Assembly: GCA_021798635.1 (NCBI GenBank)
Contig: JAJZGH010000051.1
Coordinates: forward strand, 1-21,761
Origin: Planctomycetota bacterium
GTDB taxonomy: Bacteria; Planctomycetota; Phycisphaerae; WQYP01
Reading direction: 5' to 3'
DNA: 21,761 nt
This document shows positions 15,280-21,761 of the stretch, piece after piece. Position 1 is the first letter of the stretch. Each line of letters starts with the position of its first letter. A program made the translations under genes and the position numbers. The notes under the pieces are model-generated. The model worked only from the letters and a program-made list of their open reading frames with translations. It was not told where the DNA came from and ran no database searches.

Positions 15280-15335
15280 GGCAAACCCATGCACCGTGCG
15301 TACGTTTTCAATGCCGAATTTTTACTGGACGGATC

Positions 15336-16568
15336 CTATGCAAGCTCTTTTATCGCAATCGCCTTGATTTGCTCTTCCGTAGGGAAGCCTGTGGTTAGAA
15401 ATCTGGGCGGGTAATCCTCGGTTGGCTGGATCATATCGCCCAATGCTGTTTGGACGGCTTGCCACGTGCACTGGCCCAAGGACCGGAATTCATCATTCTT
15501 GTCACGCGCCATGAACATAACCTGGTCCACGCGCGGCAGAATATTGCGGCACCCTTCGATCCAGAGTGTTTTGGATGAAACCTTTTTTGAATCCATGGTT
15601 TCAAAAAGCAAAAATCGGCCGATGTGGGTCCCGGAATCCTCCGGACTTAAAGAGTCCGTGAGCAACTCACCTTGCTGTTGATAATCCCGCCCAAAGCCCA
15701 CCAATGCAACACGCCTGAACATCTCATACGCCCGAGAATCCGCCGGCGGCATATAGGATATCCATTTGTTATTTTCCAGGCGCACCGCAGCGCCCGTAAT
15801 AAACCTCGGATCGGACAAACACGCTGTAGCAATGCTGGCCATGGCCGCCAAGCCCTCGGGATCGTCTGAACCGGTCACAATTAAGTCGTTGCGCGTGGGT
15901 GTCATGGCAACATGGCTTCCGCGCACAGGCAGTTGCCAGATCAGATCATGGAGAAAAAGCCGGGACGCGTCATAGGAGTCATGCCAATTTGAAACATGCA
16001 CGCCGGGAGCGACAAGTTGGAAATCACGATTGCTTATCGCCCAAAGGTTATCCCGCGCCACCGCTAAGGCCTGATCCCGTGTGACACCCCATTTCGCCAA
16101 TTGATCACCATTGACCGACCCGATACTGCTCGGAAAATCATACACCAGTTCCAAAGCCAGGTGCTCGGTAAACGGCTCATCGGTAAAATTGAGTTTCTCA
16201 CCGTTGCTGCTGCGCTTACGCATAAACGCATACGTCACCCGATCACGAATCCGCGGCAACACATGGCGTTTCGCTTCTTCCCAGGTTGCGGCGAAGGCGT
16301 CGGGCACGGCCTCCACTGTTGTCGCCGTTAAACCATCAATGATCCGCTTCCGATCCGCCGGCTTGGCGCGGCAATAATCTGCGTATACCGTACCAAGAAA
16401 ATATTGCATTTCGGGCGTGTCGCCGCGCCGTAAAAAAATACAGAAGTTTTCCTCATCATAGCGCAGCGCCGCGCCGGTATTGGCTTGCTGAAAACGCTTC
16501 ATGAGCATCTGCGCGAATTTCCTGCCATCCGGTGTGAATTGGCCTCGCAGTTTATCTATCATGCCCAT
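15336..16568 (-). CDS. DUF1444-like protein
   Basis: This encodes 410 residues from the ATG at 16568, which has GGAG eight bases upstream. Earlier in-frame starts are not supported. The opening MIDKLRGQFTPDGRKFAQMLMKRFQQ and the later blocks (LALELVYDFPSSIGSVNGDQLAKWGVTRDQAL) resemble the DUF1444/YtpQ family of uncharacterised cytoplasmic proteins. There is no signal peptide or membrane segment. YtpQ-like proteins have no established biochemical role. The match is from memory of the family pattern and is moderate. The small frame upstream (16559-16729) overlaps its start by ten bases, which suggests translational coupling. Confidence 0.6.
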   Translation of the reverse strand: MGMIDKLRGQFTPDGRKFAQMLMKRFQQANTGAALRYDEENFCIFLRRGDTPEMQYFLGTVYADYCRAKPADRKRIIDGLTATTVEAVPDAFAATWEEAKRHVLPRIRDRVTYAFMRKRSSNGEKLNFTDEPFTEHLALELVYDFPSSIGSVNGDQLAKWGVTRDQALAVARDNLWAISNRDFQLVAPGVHVSNWHDSYDASRLFLHDLIWQLPVRGSHVAMTPTRNDLIVTGSDDPEGLAAMASIATACLSDPRFITGAAVRLENNKWISYMPPADSRAYEMFRRVALVGFGRDYQQQGELLTDSLSPEDSGTHIGRFLLFETMDSKKVSSKTLWIEGCRNILPRVDQVMFMARDKNDEFRSLGQCTWQAVQTALGDMIQPTEDYPPRFLTTGFPTEEQIKAIAIKELA

Positions 16569-16729
16569 CTTACAAGCTCCACAATAATTTCCACGGGCGT
16601 TCCTTGCGCCTTCTCCGATACTATAAACTCCTTTACTTCCCTGATGAAACGCCAATCAAGTGCATTTTTATGCGTAGGAGCCTGTCCGAGTAATGGGCCA
16701 GCCCAACTCACTCTGGTATCGCAGGGCAT
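16559..16729 (-). CDS. Small hypothetical protein overlapping the DUF1444-like gene
   Basis: This encodes 56 residues from the ATG at 16729. An in-frame GTG at 16765 would give 68. The sequence looks protein-like (DWRFIREVKEFIVSEKAQGTPVEIIVELVRWA), with a plausible charged helix. Its stop overlaps the start of the DUF1444-like gene by ten bases, as in a coupled operon. The upstream ribosome binding site is weak (AAGAGA). I do not recognise the family. Confidence 0.4.
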   Translation of the reverse strand: MPCDTRVSWAGPLLGQAPTHKNALDWRFIREVKEFIVSEKAQGTPVEIIVELVRWA

Positions 16730-16807
16730 TTCTCTTAGCGCCCGTTCACTTGCGTGCAGCCCCACATGATATTTGCCTTCTGCGGCCCCGCTGATTATAA
16801 GCCTGCT

Positions 16808-17800
16808 ATGCTGATTGCCGGAATTGATGAAGCGGGATATGGGCCTCTGCTGGGACCGCTGGTTGTGTCCGCGGCGGCGTTTACTTTTCCTGAACCACTG
16901 GATATTAACGACACAACGGCTGCGCGGAAATTATGGAACCGCCTTTCTCCAACCGTGGTGGCCAAGCCGCCGGTAAAATCAGGGAAATTAATTATTGCCG
17001 ACAGTAAAGTGGTGCATCGCCTTTCGGATGGTAATAAACATCTCGAACGAGCCGTTCTGACAATTCAGCGGCTAATTTCTGAAACTTCTGCGCCCCTGGA
17101 AAGTTACAATAATCTTCTCAATAGCCTTTCCCTGCCGACAATCAGTAGCCCTGCCGCCATAGCATTACCATGGCAAACTAATGTAGCGCTGCCCGCGTTT
17201 GGTGATGTTGGTTCGATTGCCATTGCCGCCAACGTGCTTAGAACAACGGTTCGTTCAAGCAACACGTCACCGGTGGGTTTATGGACCCGCGTTATGGATG
17301 TCCCGGAATTCAATCGCCTGGTAGGGGCCACTAATAATAAAGCGTCCGTGTTAACCAGCATCACCATGATGCACGCGCGAAATCTGCATGATCGGTTCCA
17401 TGAATCGGAGCTGCTGTTGTTTATAGACAAGCAGGGGGGTCGCGATCATTACACCCGCCTTTTGATGAACACCTTTCCTGATCTTGCACTTAAAGTCCTG
17501 CTGGAATCGCCTCAGGAAAGCCGGTATTTAGTTACAACCCCCGCACGTAACGGTAAAACACTGGTCATCTTCCGGGAAAAAGCGGAGCAACACTGTCTGG
17601 CCGTAGCCCTGGCTAGTATGATATGTAAATATATACGCGAATTATATATGCTGATGTTCAATCAGTGGTGGAAATTGCAGATTCCCGATCTAGCCCCCAC
17701 CGCCGGCTATTACACCGACGCCCTACGCTGGCTAACGCAAACCGAGCCTGAATTTTCCCGCCTGGGCCTGCAACGGCAAGATATTGTGCGAATAAAGTAA
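16808..17800 (+). CDS. RNase HII-like protein with an altered GRG motif
   Basis: This encodes 330 residues from the ATG at 16808, where the family's first strand begins (LIAGIDEAG). GTG or ATG starts at 16754 and 16766 would add 14-18 residues but lack a binding site. The RNase HII pattern is recognisable: Asp7-Glu8 in IDEAGYGPLLGPLVV, then Asp65 in ADSKVVH, Asp207 in LLFIDKQGG, and the late block ALASMICKYIRELYM, like the ASI-AK-RD segment of the family. The usual GRG, which senses the RNA-DNA junction, is replaced by GYG. At 330 residues it is much longer than RNase HII, about 200-220, with a large insertion between Asp65 and Asp207. RNase HII cuts RNA embedded in DNA. Whether this divergent form does is unknown. 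It is divergent from the DUF1444 pair. Confidence 0.75.
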   Translation: MLIAGIDEAGYGPLLGPLVVSAAAFTFPEPLDINDTTAARKLWNRLSPTVVAKPPVKSGKLIIADSKVVHRLSDGNKHLERAVLTIQRLISETSAPLESYNNLLNSLSLPTISSPAAIALPWQTNVALPAFGDVGSIAIAANVLRTTVRSSNTSPVGLWTRVMDVPEFNRLVGATNNKASVLTSITMMHARNLHDRFHESELLLFIDKQGGRDHYTRLLMNTFPDLALKVLLESPQESRYLVTTPARNGKTLVIFREKAEQHCLAVALASMICKYIRELYMLMFNQWWKLQIPDLAPTAGYYTDALRWLTQTEPEFSRLGLQRQDIVRIK

Positions 17801-17828
17801 CGCGATGCTTCCGAGCCTTCACTTATTA

Positions 17829-17834
17829 TATAAT
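17829..17834 (+). promoter_or_regulatory. Candidate -10 box for the DciA-like gene
   Basis: An exact TATAAT lies 74 bases upstream of the DciA-like start, in the short gap after the RNase HII-like gene. The -35 region is poor (TGCTTC at 17-base spacing), so an independent promoter is possible but not certain. Confidence 0.4.
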
Positions 17835-17907
17835 TCACGGTAGTCCGGAATGTTTGAAGTCCTGGAGTGAGGCGTTAAGCTCTCTGGATATTAACGGAGG
17901 ATTCCCG

Positions 17908-18432
17908 ATGGCCCCGAAAAAACAAAACCGCCAAAATCCGATACCGGTGGCCGGTGAAATCAGACCGCTGCCCGCGTCCCGGACCGGACGTAAACAATCT
18001 TCATTGAAATCCGCCCTTTCCCGTCAGCGCGTCACGTTGGAAGATCTGCATAACAGTCGTGAACGCATTCAACTTAAAACTCTGCAAAGGAAAATTTCAC
18101 TCTCCCCGCCCTCGGATCGCCGCCCTCCGGAAAAACTGGGAGATTTTCTGCCGCAATGGTTCCAGGCGCATGTGACCAAAACCGGCGACGTACTGGCCAC
18201 CGCCAGTGAAACCCTGCAAGCCACCCTGCCGGAAAAGCTCTGGCACAGCATCGCATTTGGTCCATTGCAACGCGGCCTTCTGACGCTCTATTGCTCATGC
18301 AGCCCCGCCAAGGTTGAAGTGGATATGCTCCTACGTCCCGGAACACCCGGGCTTCGCCACCTGCAAATTGCTACCAAAGGCTTGATTTTCAAAGTAAAGA
18401 CTGTCGTTGACCGTGCCCGAAGTACGGGTTGA
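17908..18432 (+). CDS. DUF721/DciA-like protein (candidate replicative helicase operator)
   Basis: This encodes 174 residues from the ATG at 17908, with GGAGG seven bases upstream. A longer frame from 17854 lacks a site. The N-terminal 85 residues are basic and low in structure. Residues about 90-170 resemble DUF721: LQATLPEKLWHSIAFGPLQRGLLTLYCSCS has the amphipathic helix, glycine turn and strand typical of the family. DciA loads or guides the DnaB helicase in bacteria that lack DnaC or DnaI, and its genes often sit near dnaA or the origin. This gene lies directly beside a cluster of DnaA boxes, which supports the assignment. The match is moderate and comes from family patterns. Confidence 0.6.
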   Translation: MAPKKQNRQNPIPVAGEIRPLPASRTGRKQSSLKSALSRQRVTLEDLHNSRERIQLKTLQRKISLSPPSDRRPPEKLGDFLPQWFQAHVTKTGDVLATASETLQATLPEKLWHSIAFGPLQRGLLTLYCSCSPAKVEVDMLLRPGTPGLRHLQIATKGLIFKVKTVVDRARSTG

Positions 18433-18441
18433 ATTAACAAG

Positions 18442-18450
18442 TTATCCACA
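18442..18450 (+). promoter_or_regulatory. DnaA box (exact)
   Basis: TTATCCACA matches the high-affinity DnaA box consensus and lies ten bases after the stop of the DciA-like gene. Confidence 0.6.
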
Positions 18451-18569
18451 ATTTATAGCGGTATGTCCATACGTCGGGGCGGCGGCGGCCGTATTAATAA
18501 TTAAAGTATAAGAACATCATCATCGTTGTAAGCTCTGTCGGATTGTGGGAACCGTTAGGTTGATATTAT

Positions 18570-18596
18570 GTAAGTGATTAATTTATATACACTTAC
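18570..18596. repeat. AT-rich inverted repeat within the DnaA-box region
   Basis: GTAAGTG (18570-18576) and CACTTAC (18590-18596) are perfect inverted arms around a 13-base AT-only loop. Such sites are common in unwinding elements, but the role is inferred. Confidence 0.45.
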
Positions 18597-18600
18597 GTCT

Positions 18601-18609
18601 TTATACACA
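18601..18609 (+). promoter_or_regulatory. DnaA box (TTATACACA)
   Basis: TTATACACA fits the degenerate TTATNCACA DnaA box and sits next to the AT-rich inverted repeat. Confidence 0.5.
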
Positions 18610-18766
18610 CTATGTTTTTATCGTGTAAAAGCCGTCGGATTAATGTCTGAATGGCCTGTCAGATTCTCTGAAACTGTTAGCCCAGCGGTAAGGGCGTGTT
18701 CATAACGCATTAAGAAATCCCTATTTATCGCACCTGCGCTGCTGCGTTAGATAATTTTTCCACCAA

Positions 18767-18775
18767 TTATCCACA
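18767..18775 (+). promoter_or_regulatory. DnaA box (exact)
   Basis: TTATCCACA is a second exact DnaA box in the same orientation as the one at 18442, 325 bases away. Confidence 0.6.
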
Positions 18776-18907
18776 CAACTACCAACACCCAAAAGCGGTG
18801 GCAGTAGGAGCTGTAGCAGCCCTGACGCCGCAACTGGCTCGCCAGACCTTACAATCTGCTGACCAATATATCGGCCCCGTGGTAATGGCTTTCCTGGTAA
18901 TGCCTTG

Positions 18908-21448
18908 CTACTGCATTAACGCCTCAAGCGCCGCGCTGCTGGAACGGCCAGAATCTGTTTCGGCATCGCGGCGGCCAGTTTGGAAAAGTTGGTGCTCCGG
19001 CGTGACCTTGACCGGCTTATAACGGTTGGCCAAGAGAGCCTCAATAATTGCTAAGATCATCACCAATGCAAGAATTCCCGGCATCAGGGAATTTCCTTCG
19101 CTGGTTTTCGCCAATTCCTCGACCAATTTCTTAGCAGTAGCGGCGATAAAAACTGTCTGTTTCTTCGGGGCCTCTTTGGCCAGCACCGTCGCACCGGTCG
19201 CATGTAAATCCGCCTCACCCGATGGCACATTGACGATGAATTCGCCGGAATATTTCCCGTTAAAACTCTGCCAGTGATACACACCGGCGCGCTGGGCACC
19301 GGTGAATCGCCACACCAGGCGCCCGTCGGGCGTGTGCGATGCCAAAACATTTACCGCCGTGTGAGACTGAGGCGCTGTAACGTTAATCGACAGATGTGAA
19401 TTCTTGGTTGGTACATGAATGGGCACAGCCTTTCCCGGTGTGTAGGACGTAATGCCCGCACTGGCTGCCGCATTGCCCAGGGCAATGCGCACCATCATCG
19501 GCAAAAACGCGCTGGTGGACGCGATATTGCTCCAGCCGCCGCCGGGGGCGGACAGGAACGTGTACACCCGCCCATGCCCCAAAGAATGCTGCACCAGCAG
19601 AAGCGAATCATCATGCAGTCGGGAAAGCACCTTACCGATGACTGGCGAATTTCCCGGCAAACTCCACCGCCCGACCACCACAATGCGCTGAAATGGCTCC
19701 TGGGTTTGAAATAAACCAGAAAAAATGTGGCTTTTCACATCCACCCAATTCACTGCTGCCCCGGTCTGACTGCTGACGGGCCCGGAAATTTCGCCCGGCA
19801 ATAATTGCAGGTTCCCCGCCGCAACAGCGTTGTAATTGTGGGGATTTACTGCCGGGCCTAAAAGCCAGCATAACCGTCCGCCACCCACCACAAACCGGTG
19901 TAGCTTTTGTGCCAGTTGCGGCGAAATCTGCGGTACGTCGCAGATAAATATGGCCGCATAACTCGACAAACTCATCCCCGGCACAGCGCTATACGACCGG
20001 TAGGTCGGCTCAATACTCCATAGCGTCGGCTTGGCACCCGCCGAGGCGACGGTGGAAAACGGGGCCAGCGCCGCATTTACATAAAAAGCTGTGGATGCAC
20101 CCGTAAGCCGCGGCTGGTTTCCTACCACCAGCGCGCGTATCTTATTTTTAACCGGCAATATTAAACTGCGGCGATCGCCCCAAGCCATAGCATGGCTGCT
20201 ATCTAATTCGGTCAGGGTAAAGCGGTTAAGGCCTGGCGCTCTAAGCTGATACTTCAGGGTAACGGTGGCTCGGCTGGAATCGGTGCCGCCCGGCCCTAAC
20301 GTAGAGCGGGCTTCTGTATTCGGGGCTTTTTTTCCATCCACATTCAGCCCGAAGCGCGGTGCCACGGCCGTGGCCCCATTATTAATGACCGTTCCACGGA
20401 ACTGGACCGTTGCCCCAACCACAGCGGCACCATGCTCGATACCCCAGTGCGCGATGGCAACATCATCCGGCGTGCCGATTGTCTGCGGCATAAGGACTAG
20501 CTGAACTCCCGGCACTTTTTTTAGTGGGGCAAACATGCCGGTATCGGATGCCGCCGGCCCGGCGAAATCTGAAATAATAATCAGCATGCGGTTGGGCCGG
20601 ATGGAATTTTTCAGCAAGTTTGTCGCTTGGGCTATTAATTGCCGCATGGGTAACGCCCGGCCGGTGCTTTTGATCGCGTTCAATCGGGCGATTTGCGCCA
20701 CACGATCGCTACCTAGATGATCCGGAACAGGGCTGTTGCCCGGATTCGTCAGCAGCACCGCCATACGCGCCGGCGTGAGGCTTTGTCCAAGAAGATCGCG
20801 GGTTTGATCAATCGCGGTTTGCAGGCGTGTATGCGGACCGTCCTGCACCAGCATGGACTGTGAATTATCTAAAATAATCACACACGCGGTGGATTGCCCG
20901 TTGAAATGCGTTCCGACATTGGGGAAAAGCCTGTCCGTTCCCAAGCCAAATATAGCTGTGACCGTGGCGGCCAGGCCCACGAGCATAAAAATCACCGGCC
21001 ACAATAGACCGGGCCTGCCTGGTGCCGGGCCCGGCGAGGTTTTTATACTCCCGGATGGTGCGTCCGTTGGGCCGGCGGCTTTGCGTTGATCCAATGCGTT
21101 GCTGAATATCACCGTCATCACCGCCAAAACGGCAATGCCCCCGAGCAATAATAACAACATGCCATACGCCGCGAAGGGCGATCCGCCATGGACCAGCGGC
21201 CCGGCTACAGCCATGGCGATCATCGCAAAAACCGCCATGCGCAAAAGCAGCAGAATAAATTGCTGAACCTGGCGTTTGCGTGACGTTTTCTGGGCGGTGA
21301 CGCGCAAAAATCGCAGCGTCGGAAAGCGTACAATCGGTGATCGCACACGGTTCAGCAGATGCAGCAGCACAGGAATGCCCGCCGCCAGCAGGCCCAGCAG
21401 CATGACTGGATCCGAAAAATTCATAGCCGCCAGCGGCAAATCATTCAT
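18908..21448 (-). CDS. BatA-like membrane protein with von Willebrand factor A domain
   Basis: This encodes 846 residues from the ATG at 21448, with GAAAGG six bases upstream; in-frame alternatives are 21454, 21463 (TTG) and 21424. The N-terminus is the BatA block (FSDPVMLLGLLAAGIPVLLHLLNRVR) with a first membrane segment, followed by further hydrophobic segments near 67-85, 92-118 and 150-170. A vWA domain begins near 185 with the metal-site motif DNSQS. A central part with FICDVPQISPQLAQKLHRFVVGGGRL resembles a glutamine-amidotransferase-like fold, and a last membrane helix lies near residue 800. Such proteins follow DUF58 and MoxR genes in a conserved cluster and are thought to help assemble or monitor envelope complexes. 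The DUF58 end directly upstream fits this. Confidence 0.85.
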   Translation of the reverse strand: MNDLPLAAMNFSDPVMLLGLLAAGIPVLLHLLNRVRSPIVRFPTLRFLRVTAQKTSRKRQVQQFILLLLRMAVFAMIAMAVAGPLVHGGSPFAAYGMLLLLLGGIAVLAVMTVIFSNALDQRKAAGPTDAPSGSIKTSPGPAPGRPGLLWPVIFMLVGLAATVTAIFGLGTDRLFPNVGTHFNGQSTACVIILDNSQSMLVQDGPHTRLQTAIDQTRDLLGQSLTPARMAVLLTNPGNSPVPDHLGSDRVAQIARLNAIKSTGRALPMRQLIAQATNLLKNSIRPNRMLIIISDFAGPAASDTGMFAPLKKVPGVQLVLMPQTIGTPDDVAIAHWGIEHGAAVVGATVQFRGTVINNGATAVAPRFGLNVDGKKAPNTEARSTLGPGGTDSSRATVTLKYQLRAPGLNRFTLTELDSSHAMAWGDRRSLILPVKNKIRALVVGNQPRLTGASTAFYVNAALAPFSTVASAGAKPTLWSIEPTYRSYSAVPGMSLSSYAAIFICDVPQISPQLAQKLHRFVVGGGRLCWLLGPAVNPHNYNAVAAGNLQLLPGEISGPVSSQTGAAVNWVDVKSHIFSGLFQTQEPFQRIVVVGRWSLPGNSPVIGKVLSRLHDDSLLLVQHSLGHGRVYTFLSAPGGGWSNIASTSAFLPMMVRIALGNAAASAGITSYTPGKAVPIHVPTKNSHLSINVTAPQSHTAVNVLASHTPDGRLVWRFTGAQRAGVYHWQSFNGKYSGEFIVNVPSGEADLHATGATVLAKEAPKKQTVFIAATAKKLVEELAKTSEGNSLMPGILALVMILAIIEALLANRYKPVKVTPEHQLFQTGRRDAETDSGRSSSAALEALMQ

Positions 21449-21479
21449 GCGCATCCTTTCCAAGCGCTGTTATGCATCC

Positions 21480-21761
21480 TCAGCGCCGCGAGGTGCGGCG
21501 CAGTAATTCACGAATCTGCGCATCCCATGGCACATCCGTAAAGGCTGTCACATAATCAATGCGGGACTGGCCGCAGCGTTTTTTAATTAAATCAAGGAAG
21601 GCCTGTACTTCCCGGCGATAATCATCGCGAATAAGTTTGGGATCAATTTGCAGGCGCGATCCGTCTTCCATATCTTCAAATGTTATGGGCCGGTTATAGG
21701 CCAGTTCCATTTCTCCGCGATCCAGTACCTGCATGAGCACAAGCTGATGCCTGGCGTGCCG
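21480..21761 (-). CDS. DUF58 domain protein, C-terminal end (partial)
   Basis: The frame is open to the right window edge, so only about 93 C-terminal residues are visible. HQLVLMQVLDRGEMELAYNRPITFEDMEDG resembles the C-terminal part of DUF58 proteins (the region around ILFQVLDPxELxF). In the MoxR-DUF58-BatA cluster this protein normally precedes the BatA-like gene, and here the spacing to the BatA start is 31 bases on the same strand. DUF58 proteins carry a vWA-like region and are thought to act with MoxR ATPases. The start lies outside the window. Confidence 0.8.
   Translation of the reverse strand, partial: RHARHQLVLMQVLDRGEMELAYNRPITFEDMEDGSRLQIDPKLIRDDYRREVQAFLDLIKKRCGQSRIDYVTAFTDVPWDAQIRELLRRTSRR

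Larger units (their letters stand above)
18433..18907. other. oriC: Candidate replication origin (DnaA-box cluster, AT-rich), no gene seen
   Basis: In this 475-base interval I see exact DnaA boxes at 18442-18450 and 18767-18775 (TTATCCACA), a TTATACACA at 18601-18609 and one-mismatch copies (reverse of 18697-18705, TTATGAACA; TTTTCCACC near 18756). AT-rich blocks lie at 18491-18515 and 18560-18610, the latter with a hairpin GTAAGTG/CACTTAC (18570-18596). Three TTATNCACA matches in about 335 bases are far above chance. A DciA-like gene is adjacent. Against an origin, the flanking genes point toward this region rather than away, and dnaA is not in view. A DnaA-regulated site is the main alternative. 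Confidence 0.5.

Noticed and set aside
18798..19022. A 74-codon plus-strand frame with an Ala-rich start
   Set aside because: It overlaps the 3' end of the BatA-like gene, starts with GTG without a binding site and resembles no family.

Overview
The window is a stretch of bacterial chromosome with medium-high GC. The gene repertoire suggests a planctomycete, possibly of the Phycisphaerae type: a BatA/von Willebrand factor A protein beside a DUF58 protein, a divergent RNase HII-like protein, FHA and HD-GYP proteins, tandem secreted alpha/beta hydrolases and weak or GTG starts. That placement is inference from gene content, since no rRNA or other taxonomic marker is present. I see no tRNA, rRNA, CRISPR array, prophage or intact insertion sequence.

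Layout. At 1-1738 (minus, cut by the window edge) lies a globin-coupled sensor with two GAF domains and a GGDEF start whose reading frame appears broken near the edge. It is divergent from an M67/JAMM peptidase (1840-2283). Minus-strand genes follow: a tandem-HD HD-GYP protein (2311-3726), an M50 site-2-type membrane protease with a double zinc ribbon (3907-4878), an AbrB-Doc toxin-antitoxin pair (5021-5655) and HemW (5740-7056). On plus come an FHA protein (7132-7653), then a minus-strand vapB with a vapC reduced to its two ends (7742-8039), then on plus a NUDT22-like Nudix protein, a structured intergenic region and a GNAT acetyltransferase.

From 10.28 kb there is a chromosome-maintenance block: two mirror-image parS-like sites around a promoter, parB and an RluA-type pseudouridine synthase. 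Three tandem paralogous secreted esterase-like hydrolases follow (12343-15279). A minus-strand pair (a small open frame and a DUF1444-like protein) diverges from an RNase HII-like protein with a GYG in place of the GRG motif, followed by a DciA/DUF721-like protein.

The 475-base gene-free interval at 18433-18907 carries two exact TTATCCACA DnaA boxes, one TTATACACA box and AT-rich segments, next to the DciA-like gene. I propose it as a candidate replication origin or DnaA-controlled site. The window closes with a large BatA/vWA membrane protein and the C-terminal end of a DUF58 protein, both on minus.

The most interesting themes are the replication and segregation signals (parS pair, parB, DciA-like gene, DnaA boxes), the altered RNase HII motif, a leader hairpin that could hide the ribosome binding site of the M50 protease, and a vapBC module collapsed by an internal deletion.
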